From Pantoea coffeiphila (GTDB lineage Bacteria; Pseudomonadota; Gammaproteobacteria; Enterobacterales; Enterobacteriaceae), in contig NZ_JAFBFW010000009.1 of assembly GCF_016909495.1 (NCBI RefSeq), forward strand, positions 1 to 64,000: a DNA stretch of 64,000 nucleotides. Reading direction: 5' to 3'. This document shows, one piece after another, positions 17,350 through 26,458 of this stretch. Position numbers and translations under genes: made by a program. A model generated the notes under the pieces. It saw only the letters and a program-made list of their open reading frames with translations, did not search any database and was not told the origin of the DNA. Position 1 is the stretch's first letter. Each line of letters begins with the position of its first letter.

Positions 17350-18756
17350 TCAGGCGGGTCGGCAGTAGCTTTGCTGCCTGCGGCGATACGCGCTGTTGCG
17401 GCTGGCCAGCCAGTAATAAAGCGGTGAGGTCACCAGCAGGCCGATCAGCCAGGAGAGATCCGCGCCGTTAATCCACGCGGAAACGGGGCCAACATAGAGC
17501 GGGGTATTCATAAAGGGGATCTGCACCACAATGCCGATGCCGTAAGCCAGCAGTGCCTGCGGGTTATAGCGGCCATAAATCCCGCCATCCACCTGAAAAA
17601 TAGAGCTGATGTCGTAGTTGCCTTTGTGGATGGCATAAAAATCAATCAGGTTGATCGCCGTCCAGGGCACCAGCACCACCAGCAGAGCCAGGACCAGATC
17701 CACAAAGTGGCTGATGAAATCCGCCGAGGCAAAGATCGCCGCCACCGAGCAGATCACCAGGGTGATTGCCGACAGCACGGCCCGGCTTTTACTGCCGGGT
17801 ATCCAGCGCCAGAAAAAGGTTTGCACCAGGGTAATTAACGACATCACCGCGCCGTACAGGTTAAGGGCGTTATGGCTGATCACGCTCAGCAAAAACAGCA
17901 CCAGCATCAGTGGCCCAATCGCACCGGTGGCAGCCCTGACGGCGTCCATGGTTTGCAGGCCCGGCGGGGTCGCCAGTACCGCCACGGCACCAAAGATAAA
18001 TGACAGGCTGGAGCCGAGCGTCGATCCCCAGTAAGTCGCCCAGAACGTACCTGCTACGGACACATTTTCCGGCAAATAGCGGGAATAATCGGAAACGTAG
18101 GGGGCAAAAGCGATCTGCCACAGCGCCGCCAGCGACACCGTTGCCAGCCAGCCGTAAAGTGAAAATCCGCCGCGCGTCAGGAAATCCGCCGTATGGATAT
18201 GGCTAAAGATATAGCCGAAGCCCAGCACGATACCGATCCCCAGCACCCAGGTCCCGATGCGGTTCAGCACGTGGATAAACCGGTAGCCGATAATGCCGAT
18301 TATCCCGGAACCCACAGCTCCGATAATAATCCCGACCGGCAGCGGCACAGCGGGAGCGATGCCGTGCAGCGACTCACCGGCCAGGACGATATTCGAGGTA
18401 AAAAAACCGATATACATCACTCCGGCAATCGCCACCACCAGCAAAGAACCCAGCGAGCCGAACTGCGCACGGCTCTGAATCATTTGCGGAATCCCCATCT
18501 GCGGCCCCTGTGCGGAGTGCAGCGCCATCAGCGCACCGCCGGCCAGATGGCCGACCAGAATGGCCACCACGCCCCACAGCAAGTTCAGATGAAACAGCTG
18601 AACGGCCAGTGCGCCGGTGACAATCGGCAGCGGAGCGATATTTCCGCCAAACCACAGGGTAAACAGATCGCGGGTTTTACCGTGACGATCGGCCGGGGGA
18701 ACATAGCCAATAGTGTGTTTCTCAATCAGCGGGGGCGAAGTTTCTGTTGGCGACAT
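17350..18756 (-). CDS. NCS1-family permease (cytosine/purine/hydantoin type)
   Basis: A 468-residue nucleobase:cation symporter-1 with about 12 membrane segments. Visible family features are the N-terminal DLFTLWFGGNIAPLPIVTGA, the QFGSLGSLL loop and FAPYVSDYSRYLPENVS. Relatives import cytosine, allantoin, hydantoins or similar N-heterocycles. I chose the ATG at 18756 because GGAG lies 6 bp upstream; a TTG 12 bases earlier is the alternative. It is the first gene of the operon with the RidA-like, DUF1028 and M20 genes, so its cargo is presumably their substrate. Confidence 0.9.
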   Translation of the reverse strand: MSPTETSPPLIEKHTIGYVPPADRHGKTRDLFTLWFGGNIAPLPIVTGALAVQLFHLNLLWGVVAILVGHLAGGALMALHSAQGPQMGIPQMIQSRAQFGSLGSLLVVAIAGVMYIGFFTSNIVLAGESLHGIAPAVPLPVGIIIGAVGSGIIGIIGYRFIHVLNRIGTWVLGIGIVLGFGYIFSHIHTADFLTRGGFSLYGWLATVSLAALWQIAFAPYVSDYSRYLPENVSVAGTFWATYWGSTLGSSLSFIFGAVAVLATPPGLQTMDAVRAATGAIGPLMLVLFLLSVISHNALNLYGAVMSLITLVQTFFWRWIPGSKSRAVLSAITLVICSVAAIFASADFISHFVDLVLALLVVLVPWTAINLIDFYAIHKGNYDISSIFQVDGGIYGRYNPQALLAYGIGIVVQIPFMNTPLYVGPVSAWINGADLSWLIGLLVTSPLYYWLASRNSAYRRRQQSYCRPA

Positions 18757-19079
18757 AGCAGGCTCCAATGTCAGAAAGTGCAGGGGATTTCGAGGCGTCG
18801 ACGCATCGTTTTTTTATTGAGGCGATAATGCGCACTCTTTTTTCGACGGGTAAATTAGTAAGTTTATGGTCAGAGAGAATGAAAAAACTTGGCAGGGCAA
18901 ACCAGTGGTGATTTAACGAAAATTCAACAGTTGCGACATATGAGTAACATTGACCGGAAACGAACTCCCGCTGCCTGAATCGTTAATTTATCGTCAATGA
19001 TGAACTTAATAATATTTTACCGTCTCTGATTCGCTCCCTAGGCTGCATTTGACGATTCCATAAGCCTGAGGATAGAGAG
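18757..19079. promoter_or_regulatory. Divergent promoter region, NCS1 operon and flavin monooxygenase
   Basis: A 323-bp gap between divergent genes. It is AT-rich in its central part (about 18820-19030) and I see no open reading frame that deserves a call. It should hold the promoters of both units. A GAGGATAGAGAG stretch just before 19080 is the ribosome binding site of the monooxygenase gene. Confidence 0.5.
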
Positions 19080-20330
19080 ATGACGCCAGAAATAACCTTC
19101 ATTGATACGCTGGTTGTCGGTGCCGGTCAGGCAGGTGTGGCAATGAGCGAACACCTGACGCGGCTGGACATCCCCCACATTGTGTTAGAAAAAAATCGTA
19201 TTGCTGAAGCCTGGCGCACCGGCCGATGGGATTCACTGGTCGCCAATGGCCCCGCCTGGCACGACCGCTTTCCCGGCATGGCGTTTTCCGGTATCAGCCC
19301 TGATAGCTTTGTACCTAAAGAGCGCGTGGCGGACTATATGGAAGCCTACGCCAGCCGCTTCAATGCCCCCATTCGCACCGGTGTAGAGGTGCGGCGCGTC
19401 GATCGCAACATTGGCAAGCCCGGCTTTCGTGTAGAAACCTCCGCCGGCGTGTTTGAAGCCCGCCATCTGGTGGTGGCTACCGGCCCGTTCCAGTGCCCGG
19501 CGATTCCGTCCATTGCACCGCAGACCGCAGAACTGACGCAGCTGCATTCGGCACATTATCGAAACCCCGCGCAGCTCCCGGATGGAGCAGTGATGATTGT
19601 CGGTGCGGGTTCATCCGGTGTGCAGATCGCCGAGGAACTGAATCGCGCCGGGAAAGCAGTCTATCTTTCCGTTGGTCCGCACGACCGGCCGCCGCGCAGC
19701 TATCGCGGGCGCGATTTTTGCTGGTGGTTAGGGGTGCTTGGCCTGTGGGATAAAGCGACCACGGAACCGGGCAAAGAACACGTGACGATCGCCGTCAGCG
19801 GCGCAAACGGCGGCCATACGGTTGATTTCCGCAAGCTGGCGGAGGAAGGGGTCAGGCTGGTTGGCCGCACGAAGCGTTTTGCCAACGGTGTGGTGGAATT
19901 TGAAAACGATCTGGCGCAGAACATCGTGCGCGGGGATGAAAACTATCTCTCCCTGCTCGATGCCGCAGATGAGTGGGTCACACGCAACGGTCAGGATTTA
20001 CCGGAAGAGCCGCAGGCACGGATCATTCGCCCGGCGCCTGCCTGTATGACCTCACCGGAGCGACAGCTGAATCTGGCCGCAAACAACATCACCACGATTA
20101 TCTGGGCGACGGGCTTTACCTCGGATTATCGCTGGCTGAACGTTAATGCCTGTGATGCACAGGGCAAACCACAGCATCAGCGCGGCGTATCCTCGGAACC
20201 CGGGGTTTATTTCCTCGGTTTACCGTGGCTCTCCAGGCGCGGTTCGTCATTTATCTGGGGCGTATGGCACGATGCCAAATATATCGCTGACCAGATTGCC
20301 ATTCAGCGCAACTACCTTACCTGGCAGTAA
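19080..20330 (+). CDS. Flavin-containing monooxygenase-like NAD(P)/FAD oxidoreductase
   Basis: A 416-residue flavoprotein with two dinucleotide-binding motifs: VVGAGQAGVAMSE at about residues 12-24 for FAD, and VGAGSSGVQIAEEL at about 176-189 for NADPH. Between them LHSAHYRNP occupies the place of the FMO identifying sequence and resembles the HSxxY form of YUCCA-type enzymes more than the FxGxxxH form. A C-terminal ATGF motif (IWATGFTSDYRWL) is present. It probably hydroxylates or oxygenates a small organic compound. It is divergent from the NCS1 operon and could act on the same substrate. Substrate unknown. Confidence 0.87.
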   Translation: MTPEITFIDTLVVGAGQAGVAMSEHLTRLDIPHIVLEKNRIAEAWRTGRWDSLVANGPAWHDRFPGMAFSGISPDSFVPKERVADYMEAYASRFNAPIRTGVEVRRVDRNIGKPGFRVETSAGVFEARHLVVATGPFQCPAIPSIAPQTAELTQLHSAHYRNPAQLPDGAVMIVGAGSSGVQIAEELNRAGKAVYLSVGPHDRPPRSYRGRDFCWWLGVLGLWDKATTEPGKEHVTIAVSGANGGHTVDFRKLAEEGVRLVGRTKRFANGVVEFENDLAQNIVRGDENYLSLLDAADEWVTRNGQDLPEEPQARIIRPAPACMTSPERQLNLAANNITTIIWATGFTSDYRWLNVNACDAQGKPQHQRGVSSEPGVYFLGLPWLSRRGSSFIWGVWHDAKYIADQIAIQRNYLTWQ

Positions 20331-20441
20331 GCACCATCGCCGCGGAAGGAGAAACGTCAAAAACGGCGGAGAGGTAAGAACATGGCCGGAAAGGGGACAT
20401 ATCCGCTTTCCGCGCCGTTACAGATCCGTTTTCAGGCCGTA

Positions 20442-21878
20442 TTAGCCTGCCGTTTTCTCCGCAGTGCGAGTTTTCTTCACTGCCTGCAAAATCACCGGCT
20501 CCAGCAGTCGGGCCACGGCAGCAAAAGCGGGCACCACCACCGAATTCCCAAACTGACGATAGGACTGGGTATCCGACACCGGAATACGAAACGTCTTTTC
20601 CCCCGGCTTTTCGAAGCCCATCAGGCGAGCACATTCACGCGGCGTTAACCTGCGCGGGCGGTGTTCAAGGTTGGCCGCATCGTGGAACGATTTCTCGCCC
20701 AGCGCTTTATCCCATCCCCGGTCGATCAGGATCTCAGAGCCATCCTTGTGGTAACGCGCGGAAAGGGTGCGTGATACCACCTGACGATCGGCAGGTGACA
20801 CCAGTCCGTAGCCAAAACCATTACCTTTAGCCTGGTGTTTCTTCGCGTAGTTGTAGAGGTACTCCCACAGTTTTACCGTCAGGATATATTTGCTCTCAAC
20901 CTGCTTATCCAGCAGATCGGCAAAGGCGGGGCGCTGCGGCGGATAGAACTTCGCAATATCGCGCAGGGTAAAGTCTTGTGCCAGGCCGAGATCGCGGCGG
21001 AAACCCACCAGCACAATACGCTCGCGGTGCTGCGGTAAAAAATGTTTGCCGTCGATGATTTTGGGATCGGCCGCACCGTTAACATCAGCATCAGCGACGT
21101 CGTAACCCAGCTCATCCAGCGTTTGCATGATCACGCGAAACGTTTTGCCTTTATCGTGGCTTTTCAGGTTTTTTACGTTCTCCAGCACGAAGATTGCCGG
21201 TTTTTTGACGGCAATAATTCGCGCCACATCGAAGAACAGCGTGCCCTGCGTATCACATTCAAAACCGTGCGCACGGCCGAGGGAATTCTTTTTGCTGACG
21301 CCCGCCAGGCTGAACGGCTGGCAGGGAAAACCCGCCAGCAGCACGTCGTGCTGCGGGATCTGATGATCGATATGAGCGTAGGCTTCCGCTTCGGCCACCT
21401 CGGGTTTATCGCTCAGCGTGACCTTGCGGATATCGGTATTAAACGTGTGCTCGTGCTCATCGTTAAACCAGTTAGCCCGGTAGGTTCTGACCGCGTGCGG
21501 GTTCCACTCGCTGGTGAACACGCACTGACCGCCAATCGCCTCAAAGCCGCTACGAATGCCCCCGATACCGGCGAAGAGATCGATAAAGCGGAACGGATAG
21601 TGGGGATGATGCGACGGTGGCTGCGGCAGCATGGCCTCAAGCGCGCTGACTTCCGCTGCGGTTAATGCCTGTGCGGCAGATTTTCCGCTTATCCAGCGGC
21701 TTACCGACTCACGCGTCCAGCCGTCACCGCCGACCGATTGCAAATGTTCGGCAACGGTCCGTCGATCGTAAATTTCCAACACCCGCAGCAGCAGTGCGAG
21801 ATCTTCCGCGATGCGGGCCTGTAATCCTTCACGGGAACCGGCCATCAGCGGCTGCACGGCAGGCGGTAATTCTTTCAT
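20442..21878 (-). CDS. dcm: DNA cytosine-5 methyltransferase Dcm
   Basis: A 478-residue C5-methyltransferase, closely similar to E. coli Dcm (472 residues), which methylates the second cytosine of CCWGG. Motif I is [16 protein letters not shown], motif IV has the catalytic cysteine in [18 protein letters not shown], and motif VI is [15 protein letters not shown]. The motif X region [13 protein letters not shown] is near the C-terminus. In E. coli the mismatch endonuclease gene vsr overlaps the 3' end of dcm; here only 111 bp separate dcm from the convergent gene, so vsr is absent at this place. Confidence 0.95.
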   Translation of the reverse strand: MKELPPAVQPLMAGSREGLQARIAEDLALLLRVLEIYDRRTVAEHLQSVGGDGWTRESVSRWISGKSAAQALTAAEVSALEAMLPQPPSHHPHYPFRFIDLFAGIGGIRSGFEAIGGQCVFTSEWNPHAVRTYRANWFNDEHEHTFNTDIRKVTLSDKPEVAEAEAYAHIDHQIPQHDVLLAGFPCQPFSLAGVSKKNSLGRAHGFECDTQGTLFFDVARIIAVKKPAIFVLENVKNLKSHDKGKTFRVIMQTLDELGYDVADADVNGAADPKIIDGKHFLPQHRERIVLVGFRRDLGLAQDFTLRDIAKFYPPQRPAFADLLDKQVESKYILTVKLWEYLYNYAKKHQAKGNGFGYGLVSPADRQVVSRTLSARYHKDGSEILIDRGWDKALGEKSFHDAANLEHRPRRLTPRECARLMGFEKPGEKTFRIPVSDTQSYRQFGNSVVVPAFAAVARLLEPVILQAVKKTRTAEKTAG

Positions 21879-21934
21879 GACGATAATATTCCGGGTTAAG
21901 TTCGTGACAGGCTATCACATAATTGACCCGGATT

Positions 21935-22915
21935 TTACAGACGGCTCTCGCTATCCACCTCGTGCAGCGGCTCGCTGTGGCTTAGTGGCAGGATACGGCT
22001 GATTTCACCACCAAAACCGGTGATGATAAGCCTGTTCCCGTTGAGTTCGGCAACGGCAAAAGGCACGTTATCCGGGCCGTCGAGCATCCCTTTCAGAGTA
22101 ATAAAATCGGTATTCCCACGCCGGTAATAGCCGCCACGGTGATCGTGACCGGCAAAGTAAGCACGGACCTGATAGCGGCACAGCAGATCCGCCACCACTT
22201 CACCGTTCCACAAAATGTGTTTTTTCAGCGGAGCCAGCGGATAGTGACCAAACACAATAACCGTTTCACCCAGCGCCTGCGCCTGTTGCAGATTCTGCTC
22301 AATCCACGCCATCTGCTTCTCGCCGACCGCACCGTTCCAGCGCTGGGCCTGCGGCTGCTGCTGTGCAATCAGTTCATCAAGCTGTTCACGAGCCTGCTGC
22401 AGGTCGTCACCGTTGCCCGCATTACAGTAGAGGCTGATATCGTTACCGTCGATCACCAGAAAGCGATAACCGCTGAGTCGGAAATGATAATAGCTTTTCG
22501 GCAGGCCCAGCGGCGGAGTGTGCGCGGCCAGATGCTCGGAAATCACCTGCGCATCATGATTGCCGATTACCGCGACATGTGGATGGTGCAGGGCATCATA
22601 ACGCGGCAGCAGCTCGCTGTAGCTTGACCAGTGGCGATCGACCAGGTCGCCCAGCGTGGCAACAAAATCGAGCGACAGATCGTTCAGCGCGCTAATGGCC
22701 GAGGAAAGCTTACACAGCCCGTGGCGGTAATAGAGGTTATTTTCCACATCGGGATCGGCATCCGCATACTGCGGATCGGCAATCAAGCCAAAGCGCAGGG
22801 TGCTGTCGGCGGGGTCAGGCGAGCGTATGGCAGGGAGCTGATAAAGAATTCCGGCCTCGCCCAGCGCCAGCCGCTGCGGCTGGGAAAGCGGATTTGGCAA
22901 CGTTTTAAGGGACAT
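21935..22915 (-). CDS. Calcineurin-like metallophosphoesterase
   Basis: A 326-residue metallophosphoesterase with the full motif set: DPQYADAD, GDLVDRH, GNHDAQV, GHYPLAP and GHDHRGG, which bind two metal ions. Related enzymes cleave phosphomonoesters or diesters such as ADP-ribose or CDP-alcohol-type compounds. The frame is open back to a GTG at 23041, but that stretch encodes the terminator of the upstream gene; I therefore chose the ATG at 22915 (MSLKTLPNP). Its ribosome binding site is weak, and a start in between is possible. The substrate is not known. Confidence 0.8.
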   Translation of the reverse strand: MSLKTLPNPLSQPQRLALGEAGILYQLPAIRSPDPADSTLRFGLIADPQYADADPDVENNLYYRHGLCKLSSAISALNDLSLDFVATLGDLVDRHWSSYSELLPRYDALHHPHVAVIGNHDAQVISEHLAAHTPPLGLPKSYYHFRLSGYRFLVIDGNDISLYCNAGNGDDLQQAREQLDELIAQQQPQAQRWNGAVGEKQMAWIEQNLQQAQALGETVIVFGHYPLAPLKKHILWNGEVVADLLCRYQVRAYFAGHDHRGGYYRRGNTDFITLKGMLDGPDNVPFAVAELNGNRLIITGFGGEISRILPLSHSEPLHEVDSESRL

Positions 22916-23003
22916 CGTGCAGCAGATCCAGGCAATAATTAAGAGCCCTATCCTCGCCGTGCGGAATGACGTTTTTATTGCCGAAACGTGACGTTTATAC
23001 GAC

Positions 23004-23033
23004 AAAAAACGGACTGCCGGGAAGCGACAGTCC
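23004..23033 (-). terminator. Rho-independent terminator after the flavin monooxygenase gene
   Basis: On the minus strand GGACTG and CAGTCC form a stem around a GC-rich loop, followed by a run of six T. It starts 9 bp after the stop codon of the 23042-24346 gene and separates it from the phosphoesterase gene. Confidence 0.85.
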
Positions 23034-23041
23034 GATAACAC

Positions 23042-24346
23042 TCAGCCAATCCCAAGATGCCCGGCCAGCGTTGTGGATGAATACTCGCGGCGCAGCAGGC
23101 CCTCTTCACTCAGGCGTGGCATCAGCTGGCTAAGGGTGAGATCCATGCAGCCCGGCGAACCGCCCGGAATGGCGATAATCCCGTCCAGCGCACCGGCCTC
23201 GAAGCGTTCACGAATTTCGCGTACCGCATCTTCCACCGTGCCGATAACCTGCCAGTAGGCGGAACCAACCACCTCCGGTCGCGTCATCAGATCGCGCAAC
23301 AGCGGCTGCTCGCGCTCGATCAGCCGCCGCAGCAGATTGGCGTGTGTCTGGCTGAATACTTTCCCCGGCGGTGGCAGCATGTCCGGCGTAATGCGGGTAT
23401 CCGGCGACAGCTCGCGCAGGTTAATGCCGAGCAGCTCGCTGGCGCGGGCGAATTTGCGCTCCGGGTCCAGCCCTTCCTGCGTGGCGCGGTACAGTTCCTG
23501 CGCCTCCTCCCGGGTATTGCCCAGATACAGACTGACGCCCGGCATCAGGCGGATATCATCAGCGCTGCGCCCGTGCGCCACCGCCCTGCGCCGCAGATCG
23601 TTGCGCAGCTCTACGCCCGCAGCGATATCAGGCGTGGCGGCAAAAATGGCATCGGCGGTGCGGGCTGCAAAGTCGCGGCCGGAATCGGAAGCCCCCGCCT
23701 GGAACAGCGGAATGCGCGGGCCGTCCCATTCGGGCACGTTAAGCGGGCCCTGAACGCTGAAGTGCTCGCCCTGATGATCGATCGGCACCACTTTATCAAA
23801 ATCGGCATACACACCCGCTTCACGATCGATGCGCAGCGCCTCTGCCGGATAGCTGCGCCAAAGTTTGCGCACCACCTCGGTGAATTCCAGCGCCTGAGCA
23901 TAGCGCTGCGCCGACGGAGGCATTTCGCTGAGGCCAAAATTCAGATTCCCGGCCAGTGAGGTCACCACGTTCCAACCTGCGCGGCCCCGGCTGAGCTGGT
24001 TCAGCGACTGGAACTGGCGCGCCACCACGTAGGGCGGCATAAACGTCGTTGAGGCGGTGGAAACCAGCCCGATACGGCTGGTATGCGCGGCAATGGATGC
24101 CATCAGCAGAGTGGGATCAACGCTGCTGAAGGCTGGAGATTCAACCACCGCCTGGCGTGATAGCCACATCGCATCGGGGCGGAACAGGAAATCGAGCTTT
24201 GCTGCTTCGGCGCGCCGGGCGATATCAACATAAAATTCGCTTGAGTAAATTGACTCTACGTCACTGTCATTTCGGCGCCATCCATTGCCGGTTAGCCAGG
24301 TTACAGCAAGCGATAACCCGACGCAGAGCTGCCTGTTATTATTCAC
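23042..24346 (-). CDS. LLM-class flavin-dependent monooxygenase, NtaA/SnaA/DszA family
   Basis: A 434-residue luciferase-like monooxygenase that uses reduced FMN supplied by a separate reductase. The family marker LSRGRAGWNVVTSLAGNLNFG is at about residues 135-155, and DFLFRPDAMWLS near the N-terminus is typical. Relatives oxidise nitrilotriacetate, pristinamycin precursors or dibenzothiophene sulfone, often to obtain sulfur or nitrogen. I chose the GTG at 24346 because AAGGAG lies 6 bp upstream; the ATG at 24370 has no such site. It is divergent from the fepB-like gene. No reductase or sulfonate transporter is beside it. Confidence 0.88.
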   Translation of the reverse strand: MNNNRQLCVGLSLAVTWLTGNGWRRNDSDVESIYSSEFYVDIARRAEAAKLDFLFRPDAMWLSRQAVVESPAFSSVDPTLLMASIAAHTSRIGLVSTASTTFMPPYVVARQFQSLNQLSRGRAGWNVVTSLAGNLNFGLSEMPPSAQRYAQALEFTEVVRKLWRSYPAEALRIDREAGVYADFDKVVPIDHQGEHFSVQGPLNVPEWDGPRIPLFQAGASDSGRDFAARTADAIFAATPDIAAGVELRNDLRRRAVAHGRSADDIRLMPGVSLYLGNTREEAQELYRATQEGLDPERKFARASELLGINLRELSPDTRITPDMLPPPGKVFSQTHANLLRRLIEREQPLLRDLMTRPEVVGSAYWQVIGTVEDAVREIRERFEAGALDGIIAIPGGSPGCMDLTLSQLMPRLSEEGLLRREYSSTTLAGHLGIG

Positions 24347-24485
24347 TCCATTCTCCTTATATCCTTGCATTTGCTGATGTTGTTGTAGATGTGCGTGCGG
24401 AATATACTGCCCGTCGTTTTATGAATACGCAATGGCGCAGGGCAGCGTGTGCTGTGCAAAATAGTCCTTACAAATGAATGGATAT

Positions 24486-25451
24486 ATGAAAAAAATTAAA
24501 CTAAATTTGCGATACTTATTATCTCTGGTGCTGTTGATAACGGCTTTTTCCAGCCAGGCTGAAGGTGAAAAAGGCTGGCCGCGCCAGTTCCACAATGCGG
24601 ATGGCACGACCACGACCATCCCGGCGAAACCAAAGCGTATTCTTTCCACATCGGTCACCGTGACCGGCACGCTGCTGGCCATTGATGCGCCGCTGGCGGG
24701 CAGCGCCACCGGCGTGAACGGCGACTGGTACGCGCAGTGGCAAGCGGTAGCGGCAGAGCGCAAGCTGGAAAAATTGTGGACGGCGGGTACCGTCGATCTG
24801 GAACAGGCGTACGCAGTCACCCCGGATCTGATTGTGGTTTCCACCGGCGGAGCGGATTCCGCCAAGGCGCAGCTGGCAGACTTCCGCCAGATTGCACCAA
24901 CGATCGTCGTTGACTACGGTGGACAAACCTGGCAGGAACTGGCGACGCTGCTCGGTGAAGCCAGCGGACTGGAAAAAGAAGCCAGTGCGCGCATTACCGA
25001 ATTTGACGGCCTCGTAAAGCAGGCGCGGGAAAAAATTACCGTACCGCCGGGGCAGGCCAATATCATCAGCTATAACGGCCCAGGTATCCCTAACCCGATC
25101 GCTACGGCAAGAGGCGTGCACAGCAGCCTGCTGGCATCACTCGGCTTTAAAATGGAAGATCCGAACCCGGCCTGGCAAACCACGGTCAAAGCACAGAATG
25201 ATTTTGTCTGGGCAACCTACGAGAATCTGACCCAGCTGACTGCGGCCACCACCTTCCTGCTGCGCGCGCCGCAGGAGCGGGTCGATGCCTTTCTTCGCGA
25301 TCCGATGCTGGCGAATCTGCCTTCGGTGCAAACGAAGCGGGTTTACAGTCTGGGGATCAACTCCTTCCGTATTGACTACTACAGTGCCAGTGAGATCGTG
25401 CGTGACGTGGTGAAAAACTTCGCTAAAACCCCGGCAGCCAGCGGGCAATGA
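24486..25451 (+). CDS. fepB: Iron-siderophore ABC transporter, periplasmic binding protein (FepB-like)
   Basis: A 321-residue periplasmic binding protein with a signal peptide of about 26 residues (MKKIKLNLRYLLSLVLLITA onward, cleaved near SSQA). It resembles E. coli FepB: the stretch ILSTSVTVTGTLLAIDAPLAG and the C-terminal FRIDYYSASEIV are close. It should bind a ferric catecholate-type siderophore and pass it to the FepD/FepG permease. It overlaps fepD by 4 bp. An ATG 12 bases upstream is an alternative start. I saw no clear Fur box in its 115-bp upstream gap. Confidence 0.85.
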   Translation: MKKIKLNLRYLLSLVLLITAFSSQAEGEKGWPRQFHNADGTTTTIPAKPKRILSTSVTVTGTLLAIDAPLAGSATGVNGDWYAQWQAVAAERKLEKLWTAGTVDLEQAYAVTPDLIVVSTGGADSAKAQLADFRQIAPTIVVDYGGQTWQELATLLGEASGLEKEASARITEFDGLVKQAREKITVPPGQANIISYNGPGIPNPIATARGVHSSLLASLGFKMEDPNPAWQTTVKAQNDFVWATYENLTQLTAATTFLLRAPQERVDAFLRDPMLANLPSVQTKRVYSLGINSFRIDYYSASEIVRDVVKNFAKTPAASGQ

Positions 25452-26458
25452 ATCAACTTTTCAGTCCTGCATTTCGACGCAGCGGTTTGCTCTGGGGCAT
25501 GCTGCTACTGGTTTTGCTGACCATCTGCAGCATGTTTATCGGCACCCGGGCGATTTCGCCTGCGACTACCTGGCAGGCGCTGGTACATTTTGATCCACGT
25601 AATAGTGAACATCTGCTGGTGCACTATTTGCGGGTACCGCGCACGCTGCTCGGGCTGGTTGTTGGTGTGGCGCTGGGCGCAGCCGGTGCGGTAATGCAGG
25701 CGCTAACCCGCAATCCGCTGGCCGACCCTGGCCTCCTCGGCGTGAATGCCGGCGCCACGCTCGCCAGCGTTATGGCGATCGCCTTTCTCGGGCTGTCCGA
25801 TATCAATCAGTACATCTGGTTCGCCCTGGGAGGCGCTGCACTGACCGGCGGTGCGGTATGTGCACTGGGTGGCCTGCGCGGCAACAACCCGGTGCGGATG
25901 GTGCTGGCCGGGGCTGCGCTGTCGATTATGATGCTGGCACTGACTCAGCTGATTACCGTTAACAGCGATGAGGCCGTATTTGACCAGTTTCGCCACTGGG
26001 TTGTCGGCTCACTACAAGGGCGAGGCTATGCGGTGCTGCTGCCAGTGTCGCTGCTGGTTTTAACCGGCGTGGTGCTGGCGCTTATCCTTGCGACGGCGCT
26101 GGATACGCTGGCTCTCGGCCTCGACCTGGGTAAATCCCTCGGAGTGAATCCGCTGCGCATCTGGCTGCTGGCGGCGCTGTCGATTGTGCTGCTGGCAGGA
26201 TCGGCAACCGCCGCCGCCGGACCGATCGGGTTTATCGGACTGACCGCGCCGCACTTCGCCAGAGCATTTTCCGGCGCGGATCACCGCTGGCTGCTGCCCT
26301 GGGCGATGCTGATTTCGGCCATTCTGGTGATGGCGGCAGATACGCTTGGGCGTCTGGTGGGATATCCCGGAGAAGTCAGCGTAGGCATTATGGTCGCGCT
26401 GCTTGGCGGACCGGTATTTATCTGGCTGGTAAGACGCTGGAAGAGGGTACAGGCATGA
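25448..26458 (+). CDS. fepD: Iron-siderophore ABC permease FepD-like
   Basis: A 336-residue permease of the BtuC/FecCD family with about nine to ten membrane segments. The family motif ALTRNPLADPGLLGVNAGAT is at about residues 87-106, and the cytoplasmic coupling region GPIGFIGLTAPHFARAF is at about 260-276. It should form a heterodimer with FepG for ferric siderophore import. Start and stop overlap fepB and fepG by 4 bp each, which indicates one translationally coupled unit. Confidence 0.88.
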   Translation: MNQLFSPAFRRSGLLWGMLLLVLLTICSMFIGTRAISPATTWQALVHFDPRNSEHLLVHYLRVPRTLLGLVVGVALGAAGAVMQALTRNPLADPGLLGVNAGATLASVMAIAFLGLSDINQYIWFALGGAALTGGAVCALGGLRGNNPVRMVLAGAALSIMMLALTQLITVNSDEAVFDQFRHWVVGSLQGRGYAVLLPVSLLVLTGVVLALILATALDTLALGLDLGKSLGVNPLRIWLLAALSIVLLAGSATAAAGPIGFIGLTAPHFARAFSGADHRWLLPWAMLISAILVMAADTLGRLVGYPGEVSVGIMVALLGGPVFIWLVRRWKRVQA

